A DNA stretch of 64,000 bases. It comes from Streptomyces violaceoruber. GTDB taxonomy: Bacteria > Actinomycetota > Actinomycetes > Streptomycetales > Streptomycetaceae. Position 1 is the stretch's first letter. Each line of letters starts with the position of its first letter. Under the pieces are notes generated by a model. The model worked only from the letters and a program-made list of their open reading frames with translations. It had not been told where the DNA came from and did not search any database. The position numbers and the translations under genes are program-made. The DNA is taken from assembly GCF_033406955.1 (NCBI RefSeq), contig NZ_CP137734.1, forward strand, positions 4,712,001 through 4,776,000. Direction: 5' to 3'. Shown piece by piece: positions 1 through 10,075 of this stretch.

Positions 1-303
1 CTGGGCGTCAAGGGCGCCCAGCTCCGCAAGATCGAGGTGGCGCGCCCCCGCAGCGTGATCGGCAAGAACACGGTCGAGGCGATGCAGTCCGGCATCGTGT
101 ACGGCTTCGCCGGCCAGGTCGACGGCGTCGTCAACCGCATGGCGCGGGAGCTGGCCGACGACCCGGACGACGTGACGGTCATCGCGACGGGCGGGCTGGC
201 GCCGATGGTCCTGGGCGAGTCCTCGGTCATCGACGAGCACGAGCCGTGGCTGACGCTGATGGGTCTGCGCCTGGTGTACGAGCGCAACGTGTCGCGCATG
301 TAG
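1..303 (+). CDS. coaX: Type III pantothenate kinase, C-terminal part (partial)
   Basis: Only the last 100 codons are present; the gene starts upstream of the window. Type III pantothenate kinase phosphorylates pantothenate in the first step of coenzyme A synthesis. The visible part contains the family's GKNT stretch followed by the AMQSG(I/V)xYG motif, the ATGG(L)AP(M) motif and the closing DPWLTLxGLxxIYERN-type end (here DEHEPWLTLMGLRLVYERN). The reading frame is open from base 1 and stops with TAG at 301-303. It is followed by a dispersed repeat rather than by another gene of the pathway. Confidence 0.93.
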   Translation: MGVKGAQLRKIEVARPRSVIGKNTVEAMQSGIVYGFAGQVDGVVNRMARELADDPDDVTVIATGGLAPMVLGESSVIDEHEPWLTLMGLRLVYERNVSRM

Positions 304-311
304 GCGCCCCC

Positions 312-685
312 GGGGTGGGTGCGGGCGCGAGGGGGACGCGGCCCGGCGTTGCGGGGTGCCGCTGCGCCCACCCGTGCCGCCCCAGCGGCACGACTGCCCG
401 CAGCGGCGGCGGCCCGCAGCCGGGGCGGGGACGGGCGGTCAGCCGCGTACGGCGATGAGCGGGACGCGGAGCGTGGGCGGGGGAGAGCCGCGTACGGCGA
501 GGAGGGGGCGTGTCGGGGGGTGTCCGCCCGCAGCGGTTGGCGCGTCAACGCCCCGAGCCTTTTCAAGTGACCGATTCCGCGCCGTTCCGAGGACGGACAC
601 CCCCCGGCGCGACCCCGACCCACCCACCGGACAAACGGCGCTACGCGCACCCCCACCGCACCCGCACAGGCCGCCGCAGGCACCC
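312..685 (+). repeat. Long dispersed intergenic repeat, copy 1, with large hairpin
   Basis: This stretch has a close second copy at about 32790-33145 in the same orientation. Roughly 125 bases (about 485-611) are identical between the copies, and the flanks differ by small indels and substitutions. It holds the short GTGCCGC-CCCA-GCGGCAC hairpin (374-391), two internal copies of GCCGCGTACGGCGA (about 442 and 488), and an 18-base inverted repeat at 509-526 / 594-611 whose two mismatches would be G-U pairs in RNA. No coding signal is convincing in the 304-760 gap. Confidence 0.85.
509..611 (+). repeat. Long-range inverted repeat within the dispersed repeat
   Basis: Left arm 509-526 reads CGTGTCGGGGGGTGTCCG and right arm 594-611 reads CGGACACCCCCCGGCGCG. 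They pair over 18 positions, two as G-T. The 67-base interior contains a second small palindrome GTTGGCGCGTCAAC (536-549). A folded RNA is plausible, but there is no T-tract, so an ordinary intrinsic terminator is not certain. Confidence 0.75.
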
Positions 686-748
686 GCATCCGGGTGGGGG
701 CGTGCGCCACACCCGCGCACCCTATGCGGGGTTTGTCTGATTAGCGCG

Positions 749-754
749 TATCGT
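749..754 (+). promoter_or_regulatory. Leaderless -10 box for the gene at 761
   Basis: TATCGT lies six bases before the ATG at 761 and no Shine-Dalgarno sequence is present. This places the transcription start on or next to the start codon. Confidence 0.5.
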
Positions 755-760
755 CGCCGC

Positions 761-1387
761 ATGCCCACGCCCTACGGACCCCGCGGCGGCATGGCGTTCG
801 GTGCTCAGGAGCTTCGCGTGCTCCGGCGAGCCCTCGCCCTCGCCCTGAACCCCAGCCCGGTCTCGGCCCAGGAGGCCCAGGACTGCCTCCACCTCGCAGA
901 CTCGCTCGACGAGGCGATGCGGGAGGGCGCCAGGCTGCGCGCCTTCCTGCTGGCCGACCTGGCCCGGTACCGCGCCGCCCTCCCCGGCACCGCCACCGGC
1001 TACCTCGCGCTCCTGGACGAGGCGCTGGGCGCCGGCCACCGCCCCGACGCGGACGACCTGGCCGCCCTGGGCGCCCTGCGCGGCACCCCCGCCGCAGCCG
1101 CCCTCCTGGCCCGCTGCGCCCCCGAGACGCCCACCGCGCCCACCGCGCCCACCGTCACCCTCCCCGCCGCCCGCACCCGCCTCCACGCCGTCCCCGGCGG
1201 TCGGCAGTCCGGCAAGGAGCCCCCGCAGAAGCCCGCCGCGAAACCGTCCCCCCGCCCCGCGCCCGCGCCCGCCCCCGCGACCCCCAAGCGCCCCGTCCCC
1301 ACCCCCGGCGAGGTCTTCCCGCCCCGCAAGCCGGCCCCGCCGGCCCCGCCCGCCCCGGACTCCCGGCACCACCTGGCCGCCGGCTGA
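761..1387 (+). CDS. Conserved hypothetical protein with Pro-rich tail
   Basis: A 208-residue protein of unknown function. Residues 1-125 form an Ala/Leu-rich, probably helical part (EELRVLRRALALAL, AMREGARLRAFLLADLARYR), and the C-terminal third is very rich in Pro, Ala and Lys, probably disordered and basic. No signal peptide or transmembrane segment is seen. The ATG at 761 was chosen because the frame upstream runs through the dispersed repeat and a TATCGT promoter box sits just before this codon. It follows coaX and precedes a one-helix membrane protein on the same strand. I recognise it only as a conserved Streptomyces gene next to coaX. Confidence 0.75.
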   Translation: MPTPYGPRGGMAFGAQELRVLRRALALALNPSPVSAQEAQDCLHLADSLDEAMREGARLRAFLLADLARYRAALPGTATGYLALLDEALGAGHRPDADDLAALGALRGTPAAAALLARCAPETPTAPTAPTVTLPAARTRLHAVPGGRQSGKEPPQKPAAKPSPRPAPAPAPATPKRPVPTPGEVFPPRKPAPPAPPAPDSRHHLAAG

Positions 1388-1410
1388 CGGCGCCTGGCTA
1401 CCCTGGTCCC

Positions 1411-1590
1411 ATGGACTACGTCTCCGCGCTCCTGCCCCCGGCCGTCATGGCCGTCTTCTTCATCGGCTTGATCCGGGTGATCGTGAAGACCCAGGGCGGC
1501 GCCAACAAGGCCAAGGAGGACGCGGTCGTCGACGCCGCCCTCGCACGGGCGGAGGGCGCCCGACAGCAGTCCCCCCACCCCGAGGCCTGA
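1411..1590 (+). CDS. Small single-pass membrane protein
   Basis: A 59-residue protein. Residues 4-24 are hydrophobic (SALLPPAVMAVFFIGLIRVIV), followed by a charged tail with KTQGGANKAKEDAVVDAALARAE, so one N-terminal membrane helix with a short cytoplasmic tail is likely. TACCCT at 1399-1404 lies six bases before the ATG and there is no ribosome-binding site, so the mRNA is probably leaderless. The gene ends 53 bases before the next leaderless promoter. Function is unknown. Confidence 0.72.
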   Translation: MDYVSALLPPAVMAVFFIGLIRVIVKTQGGANKAKEDAVVDAALARAEGARQQSPHPEA

Positions 1591-1712
1591 CCCCTGGCGG
1601 ACCGCGTACGGCTCCCTCTTCCGAGGAGCCGTACGCCCCTTTTGTGCCCGTTTTCCGGCGAAGGCGCACGTCCGGCACGCGTTCGCTCCGATCTCCCACT
1701 ATCGTTCGAAGC

Positions 1713-2123
1713 GTGCCTCGCCCATTGGGAGAACTCGAAGACGCGGTCATGACGAGGGTGTGGAAGTGGAACCGCCCCGTGACCGTTCGAGAAGTCCTGG
1801 AAGACCTGCAACAGGAACGGTCCATCGCGTACACCACCGTGATGACCGTTTTGGACAATCTCCATCAGAAGGGCTGGGTGCGCCGCGAGTCCGAAGGCCG
1901 GGCCTATCGATATGAGGCGGTCTCCACTCGCGCCGCCTACGCCGCCGCCCTCATGAACGACGCCTGGTCCCAGAGCGACAACCCCGCCGCCGCCCTCGTC
2001 GCCTTCTTCGGCATGATGAGCGAGGAACAGCGCCAGGCGCTCGCAGACGCCATCCGCATCGTGCAGGGACCGGAAACCCCCGCGCCGGGACCCGGCGCGG
2101 TAGCGGACGGCGGCGGGCGATAG
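1713..2123 (+). CDS. BlaI/MecI/CopY-family transcriptional repressor
   Basis: A 136-residue winged-helix regulator. The pattern LGELEDAVMTRVWKW, VREVLEDLQ and IAYTTVMTVLDNLHQKGWVRRESEGRAYRYE is the canonical BlaI/MecI DNA-binding domain (residues 3-75); the rest is the dimerisation region, with an Ala/Gly/Pro tail. In staphylococcal relatives a BlaR/MecR protease relieves repression; no such gene is adjacent, so the signal is unknown. GTG at 1713 was preferred over ATG 1644 because the family starts there and a TATCGT box (1700-1705) lies seven bases upstream, again with no ribosome-binding site. Confidence 0.88.
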   Translation: MPRPLGELEDAVMTRVWKWNRPVTVREVLEDLQQERSIAYTTVMTVLDNLHQKGWVRRESEGRAYRYEAVSTRAAYAAALMNDAWSQSDNPAAALVAFFGMMSEEQRQALADAIRIVQGPETPAPGPGAVADGGGR

Positions 2124-2132
2124 CGTCCCCAC

Positions 2133-2642
2133 ATGTCAAATGCCATCAGCGTCCGGCGGGCCCGCACCAGGGATGTCCCGGACGTACGCCGGCTGCTCGA
2201 CGCGTACGTCCGTGACCGTATCCTGCTCGACAAAGCGATGGTGACGCTTTACGAGAGCATCCAGGAGTTCTGGGTCGCGGAACGGGACGACAACGCCGAG
2301 GTGGTCGGCTGCGGCGCGCTGCACGTGATGTGGGAAGACCTCGCGGAAGTGCGGACTCTCGCGGTGAAGCCCGGTCTGAAGGGCGCGGGCGTCGGCCACA
2401 AGGTGCTGGAGAAGTTGCTGGACACGGCACGCTGGCTCGGTGTTCGCCGCGTTTTCTGCCTGACCTTCGAAGTGGACTTCTTCGGCAAGCACGGCTTCGT
2501 GGAGATCGGGGAGACGCCGGTCGACACCGATGTGTACGCGGAGCTGCTGCGTTCCTATGACGAGGGCGTTGCGGAGTTCCTGGGGCTCGAACGAGTGAAA
2601 CCGAACACCTTGGGCAACAGCCGGATGCTTCTGCATCTGTGA
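2133..2642 (+). CDS. GNAT-family amino-acid N-acetyltransferase (ArgA-like)
   Basis: A 169-residue single-domain GNAT acetyltransferase. Acetyl-CoA binding motif A is seen as VRTLAVKPGLKGAGVGHKVLEKLL (about residues 70-93), followed by LTFEVDFFGKHGF and VDTDVY. This pattern matches the short actinobacterial amino-acid (glutamate) N-acetyltransferase resembling Mycobacterium tuberculosis Rv2747, which makes N-acetylglutamate for arginine synthesis. That substrate is inferred from family similarity only. TAGCGT (2121-2126) overlaps the stop codon of the preceding gene and lies six bases before the ATG, so this gene has its own leaderless promoter. Confidence 0.82.
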   Translation: MSNAISVRRARTRDVPDVRRLLDAYVRDRILLDKAMVTLYESIQEFWVAERDDNAEVVGCGALHVMWEDLAEVRTLAVKPGLKGAGVGHKVLEKLLDTARWLGVRRVFCLTFEVDFFGKHGFVEIGETPVDTDVYAELLRSYDEGVAEFLGLERVKPNTLGNSRMLLHL

Positions 2643-2828
2643 TCGCCGCCCGACGCTAGGCATCCGCGCCAGGGGCAGCCCTTCGCGAGCCGTTCGAGGT
2701 TTATTTCACCGACGTGGCCCTTCATGGGTTCCCTATGTCCGAAACGCGCATGTTTCCGGCCCGGAGTCGAGCTACCGGTCTCTGCCGGGGGTTTGTGTTT
2801 TTCCGGCAAAAGCGGTTTGCTTTCCGGC

Positions 2829-2850
2829 GTACTGCAGTACTGCATATAAC
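2829..2850 (+). promoter_or_regulatory. Palindrome and -10 region upstream of lsr2
   Basis: GTACTGCAGTAC (2829-2840) is a perfect 12-base palindrome, followed immediately by the AT-rich box TATAAC (2845-2850). It lies 70-90 bases before the lsr2 start codon in a locally AT-richer gap (2643-2917). A TTCCGG sequence 17 bases before the TATAAC is a weak -35. Promoter and operator roles are inferred; Lsr2 family members bind AT-rich DNA and autoregulation is plausible. Confidence 0.5.
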
Positions 2851-2917
2851 AAGGGACGGCGATACGGCGGACGCCGACGGACCCCCGGCCCTCAAGTTAT
2901 CGATGAAAGGAAATCCG

Positions 2918-3253
2918 GTGGCACAGAAGGTTCAGGTCCTTCTTGTCGACGACCTCGACGGCGGCGAGGCAGACGAGACCGTGACGTTCGCACTGGACGG
3001 CAAGACCTACGAGATCGACCTCACCACCGCCAACGCGGACAAGCTCCGCGGTCTTCTCGATCCGTACCTGAAGGGTGGCCGTCGTACCGGGGGCCGCGCC
3101 TCGGGCGGCCGCGGCAAGGCGCGCGCCGCTTCCGGGGGCAGCCAGGACACCGCGGCGATCCGCGCCTGGGCCAAGGAGAACGGCTGGGACGTCAACGACC
3201 GCGGCCGCGTCCCCGCAAAGGTCCGCGAGGCGTACGAGCAGGCCAACGGCTGA
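2918..3253 (+). CDS. lsr2: Lsr2 nucleoid-associated xenogeneic silencer
   Basis: A 111-residue protein with the two Lsr2 domains. The N-terminal beta-rich oligomerisation domain (AQKVQVLLVDDLDGGEADETVTFALDGKTYEIDL, residues 2-38) is joined by a basic Gly/Arg linker to the C-terminal DNA-binding domain (IRAWAKENGWDVNDRGRVPAKVREAYEQ). The RGR loop is the minor-groove hook. Lsr2 coats AT-rich, often acquired, DNA and silences it. The GTG start at 2918 is preceded by GAAAGG (2905-2910). It converges head to tail with the next gene: its TGA at 3251-3253 abuts the other gene's stop on the opposite strand. Streptomyces usually has a second paralogue elsewhere. Confidence 0.96.
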   Translation: MAQKVQVLLVDDLDGGEADETVTFALDGKTYEIDLTTANADKLRGLLDPYLKGGRRTGGRASGGRGKARAASGGSQDTAAIRAWAKENGWDVNDRGRVPAKVREAYEQANG

Positions 3254-3955
3254 TCACCCGACCCCCGCCACCGGCGGCGCCATCGGCCGCGTCTTCGGCC
3301 GCGCCCGAGGCGAGCGGTCGGCGGTGAGCCGGACCCGGTGGCACTGCGTGGCCAGTGTGCGGACCAGCCGGACGAGATCCAGGGCGGTTCCGGCGCCGCC
3401 GAGGGCCGACAGCGCCGGCAGCGAGGACTCCGCCTCGCACCCCGGCTCCGGGGGTCGCAGCCAGACGGCGGCCCCCCGTACGCCGTCGCGCTCCGGGGGA
3501 CGCGGCGGCGGCCCGGCCGGGCGGGGCTCCGGGACGACCGGGGCAAGGGGCGCCTCCACGAGGCCGTCCGCTCCGACCGCCGTCAGGTCGAGCGCGAGCG
3601 AGCCCCACTCCAGCCACTCCAGCAGCCCGGGCAGCTCCTCCGCGCCGCCCGCCGCCACGAGCAGCAGCATCCGCTCGCCCCGGACGGCCACCGGGAACCC
3701 CTGCGGGCCCCGGCCGGACCACCCGAGCCGCTCCAGCGTCGCGTACCCCGCGGCGGCCGGCACGTCCAGGACGTCGAAGCGGATTCCCGTGCGCAGCCGC
3801 ACCGGCTCCCCGGGCGCCGTCGGCCACCCGAGCACGCTCTCGTACCACCACCGTGTCCGCTCCCGGGCCGAGCCGCCGTTCCCGGTGGGCCGGCGGGGCG
3901 ACGGCACGACGGGGGACGCCGGAGCGAGGGGGACCGAGTGCGAGGCGCCAACCAT
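3254..3955 (-). CDS. Conserved actinobacterial protein (SCO3374-type)
   Basis: A 233-residue protein of unknown function, read on the minus strand and ending exactly at the lsr2 stop. Segments such as ERTRWWYESVLGWPTAP, RLRTGIRFDVLDVP, TLERLGW and VRGERMLLLVAAGGAEELPGLLEWLEWG recall the N-terminal fold of bifunctional primase/polymerase-like proteins found in many Streptomyces hypothetical proteins, but no catalytic residues can be assigned. A Pro-rich linker (about residues 158-172) leads to a C-terminal region. The ATG at 3955 is chosen; a longer frame to 4231 exists but reads through the clpC upstream region. Confidence 0.7.
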   Translation of the reverse strand: MVGASHSVPLAPASPVVPSPRRPTGNGGSARERTRWWYESVLGWPTAPGEPVRLRTGIRFDVLDVPAAAGYATLERLGWSGRGPQGFPVAVRGERMLLLVAAGGAEELPGLLEWLEWGSLALDLTAVGADGLVEAPLAPVVPEPRPAGPPPRPPERDGVRGAAVWLRPPEPGCEAESSLPALSALGGAGTALDLVRLVRTLATQCHRVRLTADRSPRARPKTRPMAPPVAGVG

Positions 3956-4072
3956 GCCAAGTGCAACAGTCGAAAGAGCGCTCGGGTTACGCTGGGTGGT
4001 GACGAGAGTGCACAGAGTATGGGAACGAGGCGTCAAGAGGGGGCGTGCGGGGGTGCGGGGAGGCGCAAGGTT

Positions 4073-4086
4073 GTTCGCCCGTAGCG
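4073..4086 (+). promoter_or_regulatory. ClgR-type box 1 upstream of clpC
   Basis: GTTCGC-CCGTA-GCG matches the GTTCGC-N5-GCG motif described for the Streptomyces regulator ClgR, which activates clp genes. It lies about 310 bases before clpC. Activation here is inferred from the motif and its target gene. Confidence 0.6.
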
Positions 4087-4178
4087 GAGGGAACCGGTGC
4101 GCGCGGCATGGAGTGTCAGTCCCCGCGGGTAAGACATCCCTAGTGGGAGGGGGCGACATGCAGATCGGGCCGTCTCGC

Positions 4179-4192
4179 GTTCGCCATCGGCG
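4179..4192 (+). promoter_or_regulatory. ClgR-type box 2 upstream of clpC
   Basis: GTTCGC-CATCG-GCG is a second exact match to GTTCGC-N5-GCG, 106 bases downstream of the first and about 205 bases before the clpC start. The rest of the 3956-4396 gap holds no clear gene; GAGGAG at 4381-4386 serves as the clpC ribosome-binding site. Confidence 0.6.
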
Positions 4193-4396
4193 TACTGGCG
4201 AGTGGGGTAAGTGCCTGGCCTGCGGGAACATCGTCTCGCACCATCGGGTTGTGGCAGATGTCGGCGTCAGGGGTCAGGAGGCCATCGACGGTGTCGGCAG
4301 TTGGAATGAGCGGTCCCCGCTTGCGGGACTAAGCTGCGGAAGGACAGGGAGGGGAAGTTCCCCCCACTGCCTGACCGCTCTGAGGAGCGATTAACG

Positions 4397-6922
<2,526 letters not shown>

Positions 6923-6942
6923 TCCTCCGGGGCTGAGTCGAG

Positions 6943-6984
6943 AAAGGGGCTGTTCCGGACCTCGGTCCAGGGCAGCCCCTTTCG
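6943..6984 (+). terminator. Intrinsic terminator after clpC
   Basis: AAAGGGGCTG (6943-6952) pairs with CAGCCCCTTT (6973-6982), giving a ten-base stem with a 20-base loop and a short T-rich end. On the other strand it also ends the NACHT gene that finishes at 7000. Confidence 0.85.
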
Positions 6985-6999
6985 TCATGCCCACGTCCC

Positions 7000-9900
7000 T
7001 CACTCCAGGGTCACGTCGGCGTCGGGGAAGAGGGCGGTGAGACGGGCGCCGTCGAGTGAGGCGCCGGGGGCGGCCTGGAGGGTGACTGTCCGCACGTCGG
7101 GGAGACGCGGCGCGAGGACCGAGATGTCCTGACCCCCGTCCAGGGCTATGAGGCCGAGGCCGTCGACGCCCGGCAGCGTGGGCATCGCCTCGATGCTGTC
7201 GGGGAAGAGGGAGCCGTGCAGGTAGAGGAGAGCGAGCTGCGGCAGTCGCCGGATCTCCGCCCAGTCCTCGGCGGTGAGCGGCGTGGCCGGGGACAGGTAC
7301 AGGGCCTGAAGAGTCTCCCAGTGGGAAAGACCCCGAAGACCGGTACCGGCGATGGCGTCGTCGCCGAGGTAGAGGTACTGCAAGGGTGCGGCCGCGGGGA
7401 GGGAAGCCGTCAGCCGCGTGCCGGGGAGCCGTCGCGCCACCGTCAGATGGGTGACCGAGGACAGGTCCGAGAGGCCGGTGAGACCGGCGGCCCGGTTGAT
7501 CAGGAGAGCCGTGAGCGGCAGACTCGTGAGCGGTCCCAGGTCCCGGACCGGCTCGCAGTCGATCAGCAGGAGCCGCAGGGACGTGAAGGCCGACAGGGCA
7601 CCCAGTTCGGTCACCTCGGAGTTGTTGACGAGCTGTAGCTCCTCGACCGCCCCCGGCTCAGCCACACAGTCGATGATCTCGGTCGTCCGGTGTGCGCCGA
7701 GGAACGTGAGGTGGGTCCACGGTCCCATCACGGGGAGCGCCTCGCGCTGGGCCTTGGTCCGGCACGTCAGGAACAGGGCCGTCCGGTCCAGGTGGTCCAG
7801 CACCTCCGTCGCGTACGCCCGCGCCTCGAACCGGTCCCACGTCCCCACCAGCTGCCGCCGCACATCGAGCGAGGGGTGCTCCCGGTACCGGCGCAGTACG
7901 GCCAGGGCCCCGGTCGGCTCGTGCACGGCCAGCAGGGAGGCGGCGACCGCGACCCCGTGCGCCTGTGCGTCCGTCAACCCCTCGGGCCCCGGCAGCAGCT
8001 CCAGCACCAGCGGTCCCGCCTCCGCCAGGGCCTTCGCTTCCTCCGTGGACCCCGGCGGAATCAGCGCCCCCGCCCGCGCCTCCACCTCCGCGCGCACGGC
8101 CGGATCCAGGGCCGTCGCGTGTTCCAGGCACGCCAGGGCGAGCAGCGTCAGCCGGGGCGTGTCCTCCGCCAGCAGCCGCCGCAGGAGCATCGCCCGTTCC
8201 CCGGGACGGGCGTGGGCCACCGCCATGCGGACGACGTCCTCCCACTGGCTGTCGCCCGCGCGCCCCGCGATGACGTCGAGGTGGCCCTCCTCGACCGCGT
8301 ACCGTGCGCCCAGGTAGTCCTGGAAGGTGCGGTGGACGAAGTCCAGTGACCCCTCGTCGGGCCGCCGGAGGAGCCCGCTGCGCAGGACCAGCGCCCGCAG
8401 GACCGTCGCCGCGTCGCCCTGCCCCGCCGCCGAGGCCACCGACGGCAGGGCGCGCTCCACGATGCCCTCGGCGGTCTCCACCGACATCTCCGTGCGCCCG
8501 CTCAGCACCAGCGCGTACGCCAGCCGCTGGAGCAGCTCCAGCTGGGCCTCCTCGCCCAGCTCCACCGCGTCCATGCCACGCTCCCGGTCCCGGCGGGCCA
8601 GCAGCATGGTGAGGGCGGCGTCGTACAGCTCCTTGCGGCCCGTGGGGAGGTAGCCCCGGCGTTCCCGGTGCAGGGCGCAGATCAGACCGCACATCAGGGG
8701 GTTGGTGGCGAGCCGGGCCAGGTCGCGCTTGGTGCGCAGGGAGTCCAGCAGCCGGACCTCGAACTCGGGTGCCTCGGCGGCCGCGTGCCAGCGCCGTACG
8801 AAGGTCGCGACGTCGTCCTGGCGCATCGGGGTGAGGGCAAGTTCCCGGAATCCCTCGGCGGCCAGCCAGTCGGGGCGTACGGCGGTGGGGCGGGAGGTGA
8901 GCAGCCAGCGGTTGCCGGGGAAGGCGCGGACTAGGCCGAGGAGCCAGTCGCGGGTGCGGTTCCGGTCGGCGGCGGGGATCTCGTCCAGGCCGTCGACGAG
9001 GACCAGGCCGCGGCCGGCGTTCAGCACCCGTTCGGCCCAGCCTTCCGGAGGGGTGAGCGGGCAGCCCACGGCGGTGAGGAAGGCCGCGGGGGAGGGCAGC
9101 GCCCCCGCCCGGGTCAGTGTGCGCAGCGGCAGGACGTACGGGACCCGGTCCCCGTCCCGCGCGGCGGTTACCGCCAGCCACTGCACCAGCGTCGTCTTGC
9201 CGGAGCCCGCGTCGCCGCGCAGCAGTACCCGGTCGCGGGTGCGCAGGGCGTCCTCGGCGGCGAGGCGGACGGTGCGCTCGGGGTCGGTGTACTCACCCGG
9301 GAGCGCCGCGGTCCGTTCCTCCTCCGCGGTCGCCTCCAGGCTCAGGTAGGCAACCTCCAACGGCCATCGGTCGGGCGAGTCGCGCAGGTCGATGCCGTAG
9401 ATGGTGATGCGGTTGTGCTGTTCGGCGACGTACGACCGGTACCGGCGCTCGAACGCCGTGTCCCGGGCGTCCGGCCTGGGTACGCGGCTGATCAGCTCGT
9501 CGACCTTCGCGATCAGCTCGGCCTGGCCGCGGGTCTGCTCCACCAGCGTCCGTGCCACGAAGGTGGAGCGCCGGGTGAAGAACTCCAGGACGTGCAGGCA
9601 GGCCCACTCGGTCGCCGAGTCGAGGAAGTAGCGGGCGTCGGTGGAGAGCCCGTCTCCGGAACCGGCCGCCTGCCGCCGCAGCCGGGCGGCCAGCTCACCG
9701 TGTCCAAGGCGCACCGCCTGGACGTCGTCCATGTCCAGGTCGCCGAGGGCGAGGAGCCGCGCGGCCAGGGCGTCGGCCACGGCCTCGGTCTCGTCGCGCG
9801 GGAAGGGCGGCTCGCCGGGAGAGTCCAGGGCCGCTCCGATCAGCTTCCCGGCGAGCCCCCGTACCTCCCTCTCGCCCAGCGAGCGCCGCTCGCCCCGGAA

Positions 9901-10032
9901 GGACACCAGACGGTCCAGCCGGACCGGTCGGTCGACCAGTCCGGCGCCGGGGCCGCCCGTCACGAACAGCTTCTTCACCAGCGGGGCGACCAGACTGGAC
10001 GCCAGCTTCCCGCCGAGCACCGCCGGTTCCAT
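7000..10032 (-). CDS. NACHT-domain STAND NTPase with LRR C-terminus (paralogue A)
   Basis: A 1010-residue protein. An N-terminal helical region of about 250 residues (VVPL/VAPLVKKLF, LVSFRGE, HNRITIYGIDL, DRWPLEVAYLSLEA) precedes the NACHT domain. Walker A is GDAGSGKTT (273-281), Walker B is LVLVDGLDEIP (about 340-350), and downstream are TSRPTAV, NPLMCGLICALHRERRG and DFVHRTFQDYLGARYAVEEG. A helical linker leads to at least six leucine-rich repeat units (ELQLVNNSEVTELG, LRLLLIDCEPVRDLG, TALLINRAAGLTGLS and following). NACHT proteins oligomerise on ligand binding, and many bacterial ones defend against phage. No effector enzyme domain is recognised. It is the longest of three paralogues and is preceded by GGGGGTGG. 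Confidence 0.92.
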   Translation of the reverse strand: MEPAVLGGKLASSLVAPLVKKLFVTGGPGAGLVDRPVRLDRLVSFRGERRSLGEREVRGLAGKLIGAALDSPGEPPFPRDETEAVADALAARLLALGDLDMDDVQAVRLGHGELAARLRRQAAGSGDGLSTDARYFLDSATEWACLHVLEFFTRRSTFVARTLVEQTRGQAELIAKVDELISRVPRPDARDTAFERRYRSYVAEQHNRITIYGIDLRDSPDRWPLEVAYLSLEATAEEERTAALPGEYTDPERTVRLAAEDALRTRDRVLLRGDAGSGKTTLVQWLAVTAARDGDRVPYVLPLRTLTRAGALPSPAAFLTAVGCPLTPPEGWAERVLNAGRGLVLVDGLDEIPAADRNRTRDWLLGLVRAFPGNRWLLTSRPTAVRPDWLAAEGFRELALTPMRQDDVATFVRRWHAAAEAPEFEVRLLDSLRTKRDLARLATNPLMCGLICALHRERRGYLPTGRKELYDAALTMLLARRDRERGMDAVELGEEAQLELLQRLAYALVLSGRTEMSVETAEGIVERALPSVASAAGQGDAATVLRALVLRSGLLRRPDEGSLDFVHRTFQDYLGARYAVEEGHLDVIAGRAGDSQWEDVVRMAVAHARPGERAMLLRRLLAEDTPRLTLLALACLEHATALDPAVRAEVEARAGALIPPGSTEEAKALAEAGPLVLELLPGPEGLTDAQAHGVAVAASLLAVHEPTGALAVLRRYREHPSLDVRRQLVGTWDRFEARAYATEVLDHLDRTALFLTCRTKAQREALPVMGPWTHLTFLGAHRTTEIIDCVAEPGAVEELQLVNNSEVTELGALSAFTSLRLLLIDCEPVRDLGPLTSLPLTALLINRAAGLTGLSDLSSVTHLTVARRLPGTRLTASLPAAAPLQYLYLGDDAIAGTGLRGLSHWETLQALYLSPATPLTAEDWAEIRRLPQLALLYLHGSLFPDSIEAMPTLPGVDGLGLIALDGGQDISVLAPRLPDVRTVTLQAAPGASLDGARLTALFPDADVTLE

Positions 10033-10075
10033 GCGCCACCCCCGTGGTCGGTCGACGAGGGGAGCATAACGACCG

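Noticed and set aside
4158..4394. Open frame with CLACGNIVSHHR-like zinc motif upstream of clpC
   Set aside because: No ribosome-binding site or promoter fits; the frame covers a ClgR-type box and the clpC leader and is open mainly because of high GC.
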